Assembly (NCBI GenBank): GCA_036660615.1
Contig: JAVXAG010000038.1
Coordinates: 1 to 14,893, forward strand
DNA from: JAVXAG01 sp036660615
GTDB taxonomy: Bacteria; Bacillota; Clostridia; Peptostreptococcales; Anaerovoracaceae
Direction: 5' to 3'
DNA length: 14,893 nt
In this document: in pieces, positions 6,205 to 13,945 of the stretch
Position numbering within the stretch: position 1 is the first letter of the stretch
Layout of the letters: every line of letters begins with the position of its first letter
Position numbers and translations under genes: made by a program
The notes under the pieces: generated by a model
What the model was told of the DNA's origin: nothing
Database searches by the model: none
The model's input: only the letters and a program-made list of their open reading frames with translations

Positions 6205-8324
6205 AACTCCTCCTCCACTATTTCCTCGATATACTGTTCTGGAAGATATTCAAGCAACTTTTCTTTTATTTGTAAAATCGAAACTGGCTTTGATAGATAA
6301 TCATCAAATCCATTTTTTATATAAATTTCTTTTGCACCATCTATTGCGTTGGCGGTTAACACAATAACAATAGTGTGTTTATTTTCTTCTTGCTGTCTCA
6401 ACATTTTTAGAGTTTCAACACCATCCATTATAGGCATCATATGATCCATAAAAATAATATCATATGAATTTGTTCTGCAAAGTTCCAAGCACCCTTGTCC
6501 ACTTAATACGATGTCAACCTGAGCATTTAGTGGTTCCAATTGTTTCTTCATTATCTTGCAGTTGATTTCTTTATCGTCAACCACTAGTATCTTTGCTTTA
6601 GGAACTATAAATGGTCTATTTTCCTTTTTGATGTTAGACTTATTAATTGGGCTTTCATCGGCAATATCCTGTATTATTGCAAAAGTAACCGTAGTACCCT
6701 TACCGTACTCACTCTGTATATCTAGCGTTCCACCCATTAAGTTTATAAGATTAGAAACTATGGCCATTCCAAGTCCAGTGCCTTCAATGGTTCTGTTTCG
6801 TGTAATGTCAACCCGTTCAAACTCCATGGTGATTTTTTTCATATCTTCTGCTTTGATTCCGATTCCTGTATCTCTAATTATACCCTTACAAAGTATCTGA
6901 TTATTTCCAAGTTTTGTGAATAGAACCACCATATCAATAGAGCCTTTTTCTGTATATTTTACTGCATTTGACAGCACATTATTAAATATTTCTTTTACTC
7001 TAAGATCGTCCCCATAAAGTTTTGATGGGAAATTATCATCTATCGATATGTTAAAATCAAGTCCTTTATCAAGAGCTGCATGTTTATGAGCATTTTGTAT
7101 TTCTCTTACTAACTCCAATGTACTGTATATATAAGGATTTATAGTCATTTTACCGGCTTCTATCTTTGACATATTCAAAATATCATTTACTAACCCTATT
7201 AGGGTTTTCCCTGCCGTCCTAATGTTGCTCGCATATTCGGTAATATTGTCTGACGTACTTTCCCTGATAATAAGCTCATTCATTCCCAGCATTGCATTGA
7301 TTGGTGTCCTAATTTCATGGGACATTGATGACAAGAAATTAGCCTTTGCTTTTGCCGCTTCTTCTGCATCCCTTACTGGTTTTATCAGTTCTTTAGTAAA
7401 TACTCGCACATTTATTGCCGCAACAATTAGACACAGTAGTATCATCGTAATAATATAGACTCTTGATAAGTCTGTTATTTCTTTATTCCACTGGGATTTT
7501 TCTATTGCAACTACCACATGGAACTGTCCACTTGCAACGGTTTTTGTAAAGAAAATTCTTTCTTTGCCATCGTAATCGGAAATCCATGCGAATTTACTAT
7601 CCTTATTGTTGATTAACCTGATTAGTTGACCATAGGCATTGTCTTTAAACATGTTCAGGGTTCTGTACATATCATTTGCGTATAAGTATTCTTTATTAGG
7701 ATGAGTTACTATTGCAAGATTCTTGTCAATTAGCATTGCGTAACTATCTTTTGGCAGCAAAATTGAGTTCATAAATTCAAGGATATCATCTGCATATATG
7801 TCTACACACAGAACGCCTTTTAACGTACCATCAATTATTATTGCTTTTGAAATCGTTACAATATAATTACCCGTATCTAAATCCATATACGGAGAATCAT
7901 ACTGTACCGTTCCTGTTAAAATCGGATTTTTGTACCATGCCCTTTGGTTATAAGGTATGGTTCCGTCAGGGGTGTATCCGTTGGCACATGCCATTGTGCT
8001 GTCAGGATATGTGAAATATAGATCACAAAAATGTCTATCATTAAAGGCGCTTTTCATCTGTCCAAAGTATTTCTCTAAAGCTGCTTTGTCATAGTTGTCT
8101 TCTATTATAATTGCCTCTGCAATACTACTAAGTATTGCACCCTTTTCTACCATCCAAGAATTTATCTTTTCTGCATTGGCAATTGCAATCAATTCCATAC
8201 TTGACTTGTTCTTATTATCTAATTGTTGCTTTGAAAAAACATATCCAATAATAGCAGATGTAGAAATGCAGGCTAAACAGATTATGGAAATTATTTTTAT
8301 AAATTTCTTCTTCGTATCCTTCAC
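6201..8324 (-). CDS. Membrane hybrid sensor histidine kinase with dCache sensor
   Basis: A 707-residue signalling protein. TM1 spans about 9-30, a double-Cache extracellular sensor about 31-287 and TM2 about 288-308. A short linker without a HAMP domain leads to a HisKA domain (SHEIRTP, phosphorylated His336). The ATPase domain has its N box around 448-454, DTGIGI at 485-490 and GTGLGM at 515-520. A C-terminal receiver domain ends the protein, with phosphoacceptor Asp627 in FMDHMMP and Lys679. The sensor carries RAWY (128-131), PYMD (145-148) and Asp175, spaced like the amino-acid-binding motif of dCache_1 domains, so an amino acid or related ligand is plausible. There is no HPt domain and no DNA-binding regulator nearby; the downstream partner must be elsewhere. 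The GTG start is supported by AAGGGTG upstream. The stop overlaps the lipoprotein start. Confidence 0.92.
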   Translation of the reverse strand: MKDTKKKFIKIISIICLACISTSAIIGYVFSKQQLDNKNKSSMELIAIANAEKINSWMVEKGAILSSIAEAIIIEDNYDKAALEKYFGQMKSAFNDRHFCDLYFTYPDSTMACANGYTPDGTIPYNQRAWYKNPILTGTVQYDSPYMDLDTGNYIVTISKAIIIDGTLKGVLCVDIYADDILEFMNSILLPKDSYAMLIDKNLAIVTHPNKEYLYANDMYRTLNMFKDNAYGQLIRLINNKDSKFAWISDYDGKERIFFTKTVASGQFHVVVAIEKSQWNKEITDLSRVYIITMILLCLIVAAINVRVFTKELIKPVRDAEEAAKAKANFLSSMSHEIRTPINAMLGMNELIIRESTSDNITEYASNIRTAGKTLIGLVNDILNMSKIEAGKMTINPYIYSTLELVREIQNAHKHAALDKGLDFNISIDDNFPSKLYGDDLRVKEIFNNVLSNAVKYTEKGSIDMVVLFTKLGNNQILCKGIIRDTGIGIKAEDMKKITMEFERVDITRNRTIEGTGLGMAIVSNLINLMGGTLDIQSEYGKGTTVTFAIIQDIADESPINKSNIKKENRPFIVPKAKILVVDDKEINCKIMKKQLEPLNAQVDIVLSGQGCLELCRTNSYDIIFMDHMMPIMDGVETLKMLRQQEENKHTIVIVLTANAIDGAKEIYIKNGFDDYLSKPVSILQIKEKLLEYLPEQYIEEIVEEEL

Positions 8325-8349
8325 AATAATATCTCACCCTTCTTAGCAG

Positions 8350-9930
8350 TTATTCTCCGATATACTCGTCGTAACTACACAACTTATCTTTCATTCCATC
8401 TTCGGTGAATTCAATGATTCTGTTAGCGATGGTTTGAATAAACTCATGGTCATGGGAAGCAAATAATATATTTCCTTTATATGCAATTAATCCGTCATTG
8501 ACGGCAGTAATGGATTCCAAATCCAAATGGTTTGTAGGTTGATCAAGGACTATGGCATTTGAGCCAAACAGCATCATTCTCGATAACATACAACGAACTT
8601 TTTCTCCTCCGGAAAGAACTTTTACGGCTTTGAAAACATCATCTCCAGAGAACAACATTCTTCCTAAGAAACCCCTCATAAATGTTTCTGTGGTTTCCGG
8701 TGTATACTGGCTTAACCATTGGATTAGGTTGTAGTCACAGCCATTAAAGTATTCCGAATTATCCATAGGGAAATATGATGTGGTAATTGTAGTTCCCCAC
8801 TTATATGAACCTTCATCTGGTTCCATCTCACCCATAATGATTTTAAATAGTATAGTATTGGCTATTTCATTTTCGCCAACAAAGGCAATTTTATCATCTT
8901 TATTTACTCTAAAAGAGACATTGTCTAAAATCTTTACACCATCGATAGTTTTGCTGATTCCCTCTACTACCAAAATATCTTTTCCCGGTTCTCTATCCAT
9001 ATTAAACCCTACAAAAGGATATCTCCTCGACGATGCCGGCATCTCTTCAACAGTTATTTTATCAAGCAATTTTCTTCTAGATGTCGCTTGTTTTGATTTT
9101 GATTTGTTTGCTGAGAATCTCTGAATAAAGGCTTGTAATTCCTTGACTCTATCCTCACTTTTCTTGTTCTGATCCTTTAACATTTTTTGTATAAGTTGAC
9201 TTGACTCGTACCAGAATTCGTAGTTACCTACGTACATCTTGATTTTGCCATAGTCCACATCGACTATACTAGTACAAACTGTGTTTAAAAAGTGACGGTC
9301 ATGGGATACTACAATTACTGTCCCTGCATAGTCCATCAAAAAATCTTCCAGCCAGTTTATTGCCACAACATCAAGGTGGTTAGTAGGCTCGTCCAAAAGG
9401 ATTATGCCAGGTTTTCCAAAGAGTGCTCTAGCAAGCAAAACTTTTACCTTTTCTTTACCATTTAATGTGGACATTTCATTATAAATCATTTCATTTGGTA
9501 AGCCAAGTCCCTGTATCAAACGACTAACGTCTGACTCTGCTTCCCATCCGTCCATTTCGGCAAACTCGCCTTCAAGAACCGATGCTCTTATTCCATCTTC
9601 ATCAGAAAAGTCTTCCTTTGCATAAAGGGCATCTTTTTCTTTCATTATGTCATAAAGCTTTTGGTTGCCCATTATTACAGTGTCAAGTACGGTAAACTGG
9701 TCATATTCAAAGTGGTCCTGTTTCAGTACCGACATTCTCACTCCCTTTTTTATGGAAACTGTGCCAGATGATGGATCTAAATCCCCTGACAAAATCCTTA
9801 AAAATGTGGATTTTCCCGCACCGTTAGCGCCAATTATTCCATAGCAATTTCCCGGAGTGAATTTAAGGTCAACATCTTTGAAAAGAGGTTGTCCTCCAAA
9901 GGTAAGGCTTACGTTTGTTACATTTATCAT
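8350..9930 (-). CDS. ABC-F family ATPase, YkpA/YbiT type, asymmetric ATP sites
   Basis: A cytoplasmic twin-ABC ATPase without membrane segments, of the ABC-F group that acts at the ribosomal E site; members serve as translation factors or antibiotic-resistance proteins. NBD1 has an intact Walker A (GANGAGKS, 34-41) and Walker B LLDEPTNHLD (Glu181), but a signature altered to LNGKE (156-160). The charged linker at about 245-295 corresponds to the P-site tRNA interaction motif. NBD2 has an intact LSGGE signature (439-443). Its Walker A reads GENEIANT (352-359), with Asn358 where the lysine is expected, and its Walker B has Gln464 for the catalytic glutamate. Degenerate NBD2 motifs are partly usual in the YkpA branch. 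It starts directly after the kinase-like gene (TAAATG), with GGAGAAAG inside that gene as ribosome binding site. Length (526) is normal. Confidence 0.9.
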   Translation of the reverse strand: MINVTNVSLTFGGQPLFKDVDLKFTPGNCYGIIGANGAGKSTFLRILSGDLDPSSGTVSIKKGVRMSVLKQDHFEYDQFTVLDTVIMGNQKLYDIMKEKDALYAKEDFSDEDGIRASVLEGEFAEMDGWEAESDVSRLIQGLGLPNEMIYNEMSTLNGKEKVKVLLARALFGKPGIILLDEPTNHLDVVAINWLEDFLMDYAGTVIVVSHDRHFLNTVCTSIVDVDYGKIKMYVGNYEFWYESSQLIQKMLKDQNKKSEDRVKELQAFIQRFSANKSKSKQATSRRKLLDKITVEEMPASSRRYPFVGFNMDREPGKDILVVEGISKTIDGVKILDNVSFRVNKDDKIAFVGENEIANTILFKIIMGEMEPDEGSYKWGTTITTSYFPMDNSEYFNGCDYNLIQWLSQYTPETTETFMRGFLGRMLFSGDDVFKAVKVLSGGEKVRCMLSRMMLFGSNAIVLDQPTNHLDLESITAVNDGLIAYKGNILFASHDHEFIQTIANRIIEFTEDGMKDKLCSYDEYIGE

Positions 9931-10443
9931 TTAATTATCTTTCTCCAAATCTTTTATTTTTTCAATTATATTCTCTATTACCTCTTCAACTCTTAGTTTT
10001 TCTGCTTCTATTATTATATCCGCATACTTCTCATAAAGAGGTACTCTTACATTATATAAATCTTCAAGGGTTTGCCCCTGTTCCAAGGTAACTCCTCTTG
10101 TCTTGATATTATCTAGTCTATCCAATATGGTAGTTTTTGACACCTTTATGTAAATGACGATTCCTTTTTGCTTTAGGTGGGCAATAGCCTCAGGAAAATA
10201 TATTGCGCTTCCTCCCGTTGCGATTACGGAATTGGTCTTGTCCAAAGATTTTAATACACTTTCCTCAACCTTATGAAAATAGTCATTTCCTTTTTGGTTT
10301 ATTATATCTTGTAATTTGTTGTTTTCTTGTTCTTGTATAAGAATGTCTGTATCGACAAAACCTTTGTTTATGGTCTTTGCCAGTACAACTCCAATAGTGC
10401 TTTTGCCGCAAGCGGGCATCCCTACTAAAATAATGTTACTCAT
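9931..10443 (-). CDS. aroK: Shikimate kinase family protein
   Basis: This small P-loop kinase would phosphorylate shikimate in aromatic amino acid synthesis. The Walker A is GMPACGKST (8-16), the substrate aspartates are in DTD (31-33), the GG of ATGGSA is at 77-78, the lid arginine is at 116 and the C-terminal substrate-binding Arg133 is present. In the usual F-R-x-x-E motif the arginine is replaced by histidine (FHKVE, His57). That arginine contacts the shikimate carboxylate in characterised enzymes, so activity or specificity may differ. At 170 residues it has normal length. It lies 3 bp after scpB and abuts the ABC-F gene. No other aro genes are in the window, so the pathway link is by homology only. 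Confidence 0.82.
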   Translation of the reverse strand: MSNIILVGMPACGKSTIGVVLAKTINKGFVDTDILIQEQENNKLQDIINQKGNDYFHKVEESVLKSLDKTNSVIATGGSAIYFPEAIAHLKQKGIVIYIKVSKTTILDRLDNIKTRGVTLEQGQTLEDLYNVRVPLYEKYADIIIEAEKLRVEEVIENIIEKIKDLEKDN

Positions 10444-10446
10444 AGT

Positions 10447-11040
10447 TTAGTTTTCTCCAAAATCAATAGAAATTTGTTGTGTCGATGTGTCGTCTTCGTC
10501 ATCATCATCAAAAGTTATAGCACTTTCAATATCTTCAATCTCAGGCAACTCTTTTAGACTGGTAAATCCAAATTGCTTTAGAAAAGTATCAGTTGTCCCA
10601 TAGATAATTGGTCTTCCTATGGCTGCCGAACGTCCTTTTTCACCGACTAGCTCTTTTTTTACTAATCCTTCCATAACTCTGTCGCATTTGACTCCTCTTA
10701 TTGCCTCAATCTCTCCTTTGGTCACCGGCTGTTTGTATGCAACGATTGCCAATACTTCAAGCGCCGATTGTGAAAGCTTTTTAATTTTTATTGGCGTACA
10801 AAGTCTCTCTATATATTCAGCATTTTCTGGTGGTGTGACAAATTGAAAAGCTTTATTCACTTCTCGCACCACAATTCCCCGACCTTCTTGCTGGTATTCT
10901 TCTTGCAATTCCTTAAAATAGTCATATGCGTCTGCTTTGCTGATATTGAATATATCCGCAGCTGTTTTTATATCTAGCGGTTCTCCCCAAATAAACATCA
11001 TTGATTCAAATGCTGATTTTATCGTTTTTTTACTATTCAT
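10447..11040 (-). CDS. scpB: Segregation and condensation protein B
   Basis: ScpB is the winged-helix (kite) subunit of the bacterial SMC-ScpA-ScpB condensin, which organises and separates the chromosomes. The 197-residue protein shows the expected features: SAFESMMFIWGEPL at the start, then SQSALEVLAIVAYKQPVTK, the IRGVKCDRVMEGL segment and the GRPIIYGTTDTFLKQFG motif near the end of the second winged helix. A strongly acidic tail (DDDDEDD) follows. The frame could begin at GTG 11055, but the AGGAGG ribosome binding site directly abuts that codon. ATG 11040, 14 nt further on, fits better and gives an 8-nt overlap with scpA. The two subunits are made in a fixed order from coupled genes, as in other Firmicutes. 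Confidence 0.93.
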   Translation of the reverse strand: MNSKKTIKSAFESMMFIWGEPLDIKTAADIFNISKADAYDYFKELQEEYQQEGRGIVVREVNKAFQFVTPPENAEYIERLCTPIKIKKLSQSALEVLAIVAYKQPVTKGEIEAIRGVKCDRVMEGLVKKELVGEKGRSAAIGRPIIYGTTDTFLKQFGFTSLKELPEIEDIESAITFDDDDEDDTSTQQISIDFGEN

Positions 11041-11809
11041 CTTGTGCAGTCTCACCTCCTACGCTTTCTGACCCCTGGGTTACAATTATATCCCCATAAA
11101 CTGATTTTTGCTCTGCATCGACGGTTTTGTCTCTCATCATCTGTAATATGGATACAAAGCTAACTACTGTATCATACCTATCTTTTTTATCAGGTATTAG
11201 CTCCTTGAAATTGAACACTTTTTTCGCTCCCGAAATGACACTTCTAAACATATTCTTTATGTATTCAATTCGTCCTTCTATGGTTTCCCTTTGTTTTTCT
11301 ACTCTGGTATAATGTCTTCTTACTTCCTCTACCTGTTTTCTTTTGCTTAGAAACAAATCGAAGGCGGCGGCAAATTTCTTTATATCCAAAGTCAAATATT
11401 CATCAGGTTGATCTAGGTATGCCGAGATATCCTCTTGTGGTTTTTCAAAGACAAAGCTCATTATGTCTTCTTTTTCCTGAAGAATTTCTGCAGCTTTCTT
11501 GAATTTTTTATACTCAAGCAACCTTTCTACTAACTCATTTCTTGGATCGTCTTCAATTATAAGTTCTCCCTCCATAGTTGTCCTTGGAAGAATCATCTTT
11601 GATTTAATCTCTATTAGGGCCGCTGCTAGAACCATAAACTCTGTTGCCACAGTTACGTCCATTTTTTTCATATCGTCCAAATAGGATAAGTATTGACTTG
11701 TAATCTCCGACACCTGTATATCGTATATGCTCATCTGGGCATTTTCTATTAGATATACAAGCAAATCAAACGGTCCTTCAAAAGACTGGAGTTTTACCTT
11801 ATAACTCAT
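11033..11809 (-). CDS. scpA: Segregation and condensation protein A
   Basis: ScpA is the kleisin that bridges the heads of the SMC dimer and binds ScpB. The N-terminus, YKVKLQSFEGPFDLLVYLIE, is the family hallmark, and the helix ending in FMVLAAALIEIKSKMILP follows. The middle is charged and helical, and the C-terminal region (FNFKELIPDKKDRYDTVVSF) matches the winged-helix part that binds the SMC head. At 258 residues the length is normal. Its ATG overlaps the transporter stop in ATGA, so it is translationally coupled to a gene that has no obvious functional link. The 8-nt overlap with scpB is the usual coupling. Confidence 0.94.
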   Translation of the reverse strand: MSYKVKLQSFEGPFDLLVYLIENAQMSIYDIQVSEITSQYLSYLDDMKKMDVTVATEFMVLAAALIEIKSKMILPRTTMEGELIIEDDPRNELVERLLEYKKFKKAAEILQEKEDIMSFVFEKPQEDISAYLDQPDEYLTLDIKKFAAAFDLFLSKRKQVEEVRRHYTRVEKQRETIEGRIEYIKNMFRSVISGAKKVFNFKELIPDKKDRYDTVVSFVSILQMMRDKTVDAEQKSVYGDIIVTQGSESVGGETAQDE

Positions 11810-12714
11810 ATTTTTTCCTTTTCTACCAAACCTGTTCTGTAATTATAGTATAGAAGTCCTACTACTACCATTACTGCACCAAGATATTCCCAATAAGCCG
11901 GTATTTGACCAAGGAATATTATTCCCATTATAATAGCAAACACCGATTCTCCCGATTCCCATGTAGAAACATATAGGGAGTCAACGTAACCAAAGCACCA
12001 GTTAAATACTGCGTGGGCTCCGATTTGGCAAACTAGTGTAAGTGCAATCATATATATGTAATCGGACATTGAGTATCCGAAAATTGGCGTACCTGTTGCA
12101 ATAATACCAACTACGAAACAAAGCCAACAACTTCCAAATACTAAAAATACATATGTTGCGGCCGGTACACGCTGGCGTACATAATTTCCTATGGCAAAAT
12201 ATAGTCCCATAAATACTGCGGCCATAAAAGCCAATATATCTCCAACAAAATTGCTGGATACTAGTTCTGTATAATCAAAACCAGTAATAACTGCTCCGCC
12301 TAGTAGGGCTAGTATAATTCCCTTTATCGGCCCTGAGCCTACTTTTTTCTTGAATACAAATATAGTTATCAACAGTACCACTAGTGGGTGAAGTGCCGCA
12401 AGGACTACTGCACTGGCAATGTTTGTCATCTTTACGGCTGTAAACCATGTAAAGAAATGTCCAAACAAAAATGCTCCTGCTATGAATGTCCATATATAAT
12501 CATTTTTTGAGATTGCCTTGAAGGTATCTCTCTGTTTTAGTAAAACTGGTATAGCGAAAAATGGTAAGCCTATTGTCAATCTCCAAAATCCTATGGCCAT
12601 TGATGGTGCTTCTATTACTGAACCAAAAATCCCCGACGTAGACCCTGCCATTACTGCAAGTACTACAATTATCTTTACATTACGGGCAAAAAACCCCGCT
12701 TTTTCATTTCCCAT
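11806..12714 (-). CDS. EamA/DMT-family transporter
   Basis: A 302-residue integral membrane protein of the drug/metabolite transporter superfamily. It has two EamA repeats of about five helices each: the first covers about residues 12-140, the second about 155-295, giving ten hydrophobic segments. Typical elements are the end of the first repeat (ASAVVLAALHPLVVLLI) and, in the second, FAIIMGIIFLGQIPAYWEYL followed by a last helix. The substrate cannot be told from sequence; members export amino acids, nucleosides or other metabolites. It starts 1 nt after the mtnA stop, with AGAAGGA as ribosome binding site. The close coupling to mtnA makes a metabolite of the methionine-salvage route a reasonable guess, but no more. 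Confidence 0.88.
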   Translation of the reverse strand: MGNEKAGFFARNVKIIVVLAVMAGSTSGIFGSVIEAPSMAIGFWRLTIGLPFFAIPVLLKQRDTFKAISKNDYIWTFIAGAFLFGHFFTWFTAVKMTNIASAVVLAALHPLVVLLITIFVFKKKVGSGPIKGIILALLGGAVITGFDYTELVSSNFVGDILAFMAAVFMGLYFAIGNYVRQRVPAATYVFLVFGSCWLCFVVGIIATGTPIFGYSMSDYIYMIALTLVCQIGAHAVFNWCFGYVDSLYVSTWESGESVFAIIMGIIFLGQIPAYWEYLGAVMVVVGLLYYNYRTGLVEKEKI

Positions 12715-12715
12715 G

Positions 12716-13798
12716 TTATTCCTTCTCTCCTGAAAAAAGCTTTTTTATGTTGTCTTTATATGGTGGCCTTATGATACCTTTTTCTGTGACTATTGCAGTG
12801 ATGTATTCTCCTGGTGTCACGTCAAATGAAGGATTATATGTCTTTATCCCTGCTGGAGCCATATCCTTCTCATACCACATCTTATATATTTCTTCGCCAT
12901 CTCTAAGTTCTATATGTATATCGTCACCGCTAAGGGTGTCAAGGTCAATAGTTGATGTTGGGGCAAACATATAAAATGGAATGTCATACTCTTTTGCAAG
13001 TATTGCCACTCCAGATGTGCCTATTTTGTTGGCACCATCTCCATTTGCCGCCATTCTATCGCAGCCCACTACCACAGCATCTATCCAGCCATTTTTCATA
13101 ACTATTGATGCCATATTGTCGCAAATCAAAGTCACATCTATTCCTGACTGAAACAGTTCCCACGAAGTCAGTCTTGCACCTTGTAAGAGTGGTCTGGTTT
13201 CGTCTGCAAATACTCTAAAATTGTATCCTCTTTCTTCTCCAAGGTAAATCGGTGCTAAGCAAGTCCCATATTTGGCTGTAGCTATTGTCCCCGCATTGCA
13301 ATGTGTCAAAATCCCCATAGATGGTGACAATAAGGAAAGTCCAAATTCTCCCATTGCATAACAGGCCGCTTCGTCTTCTTCTCTTATCTTTATGGCTTCG
13401 CAAAGCAAAAGTTCTTTTGCCTCCAAAACTTCTATGTTTCCTGCTTCTTTAAATTTCTTGTACATTCGCTCAAGGGCCCAAGACAAATTAACTGCCGTTG
13501 GTCTTGCTGTAACTATGTAATCTTTGGCAGTTACCAATTCTTCTGAAAATGCTTCTAGTGTGGCCGCTTTGGAATCTCTAACAGAAACATATAGTCCATA
13601 TGCTGCTGCAACTCCAATAGCTGGCGCCCCTCTTACTTTTAACTTGTATATGGCTTCCCAAATATCTTCTTTGGTTTTTATCTCTATATATATTTCTTCA
13701 CTAGGAAGTTTTGTCTGATCCAAAATTGTCATTTTATCACCTGAATATTTTACTGGTGAAATGTCGAATACTCTCATTGGTTTTCCATCCTCTGTCAC
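12716..13798 (-). CDS. mtnA: S-methyl-5-thioribose-1-phosphate isomerase
   Basis: This cytoplasmic enzyme interconverts 5-methylthioribose-1-phosphate and 5-methylthioribulose-1-phosphate in methionine salvage. In some bacteria it also handles 5-deoxyribose-1-phosphate. The family motifs are RGAPAIG (56-62), ARPTAVNLSWALERM (98-112), the catalytic cysteine in THCNAGTIAT (Cys167) and the catalytic aspartate in GCDRMAANGDGANKIGT (Asp247). These distinguish it from the eIF2B-alpha relatives. The 360-residue length assumes GTG 13798, which has no good Shine-Dalgarno sequence; ATG 13777 (MRVFDISP) has GAGG 11 nt upstream and is an equal candidate. It is the first large gene of the operon. No mtnK, mtnN or mtnBCD is in the window, so the surrounding pathway is not shown. 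Confidence 0.93.
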   Translation of the reverse strand: MTEDGKPMRVFDISPVKYSGDKMTILDQTKLPSEEIYIEIKTKEDIWEAIYKLKVRGAPAIGVAAAYGLYVSVRDSKAATLEAFSEELVTAKDYIVTARPTAVNLSWALERMYKKFKEAGNIEVLEAKELLLCEAIKIREEDEAACYAMGEFGLSLLSPSMGILTHCNAGTIATAKYGTCLAPIYLGEERGYNFRVFADETRPLLQGARLTSWELFQSGIDVTLICDNMASIVMKNGWIDAVVVGCDRMAANGDGANKIGTSGVAILAKEYDIPFYMFAPTSTIDLDTLSGDDIHIELRDGEEIYKMWYEKDMAPAGIKTYNPSFDVTPGEYITAIVTEKGIIRPPYKDNIKKLFSGEKE

Positions 13799-13802
13799 TT
13801 TT

Positions 13803-13826
13803 TTATGACTTTACTCTTAAATTCAT
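13803..13826 (-). CDS. Seven-codon leader ORF upstream of mtnA (possible)
   Basis: ATG 13826 starts the short frame MNLRVKS, with AGGAG 6 nt upstream, a better initiation site than either mtnA start. Its stop TAA lies 4 nt before the mtnA GTG, so ribosomes ending here could reinitiate on mtnA. It carries no run of a single amino acid that would mark a classical attenuation peptide. Confidence 0.35.
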   Translation of the reverse strand: MNLRVKS

Positions 13827-13859
13827 CTAATGCTCCTATTTATGGAAACAATCTTTAAC

Positions 13860-13888
13860 ATTATACCTTTTTTGGTATGTAAAATCAA
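13860..13888 (-). promoter_or_regulatory. Sigma-A-type promoter of the mtnA operon
   Basis: On the minus strand TTGATT (13888-13883) and a perfect TATAAT (13865-13860) are 17 bp apart, the ideal spacing. Transcription should start around 13853, giving a leader of about 55 nt before mtnA. A short inverted repeat, ATACC-N6-GGTAT (13863-13878), overlaps the -10 box and the spacer and could bind a regulator. This is the best promoter visible for the long operon. Confidence 0.75.
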
Positions 13889-13905
13889 TGGTTTGGCAAG
13901 CAAAT

Positions 13906-13939
13906 AAAAAAGCACCTTCAATTTACGTGAAAGTGCTTT
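13906..13939 (-). terminator. Intrinsic terminator of the lytic transglycosylase gene
   Basis: On the minus strand AAAGCACTTTCA pairs with TGAAGGTGCTTT over 12 bp, with one G-U pair and a 7-nt loop. The stem is followed by a U-rich tail. It lies 7 nt after the stop codon and separates this gene from the mtnA promoter. Confidence 0.9.
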
Positions 13940-13945
13940 GATTTA

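Noticed and set aside
11041..11055. GTG at 11055 as start of scpB
   Set aside because: The AGGAGG directly abuts this codon; ATG 11040 has a workable distance and gives a normal ScpB N-terminus.
12733..12748. AAAAAAGCTTTTTT palindrome as a terminator
   Set aside because: It lies inside the mtnA coding end, has only one G-C pair per arm side and would leave no loop; the transporter gene follows 1 nt after mtnA.
217..13718. Many plus-strand open frames of 60-120 codons
   Set aside because: All lie antisense to strong minus-strand genes, have no ribosome binding sites or recognisable domains, and are low-complexity products of AT-rich antisense reading.
13799..13853. SAM or other riboswitch in the mtnA leader
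   Set aside because: The leader is only about 55 nt and shows none of the paired elements of known SAM riboswitches.
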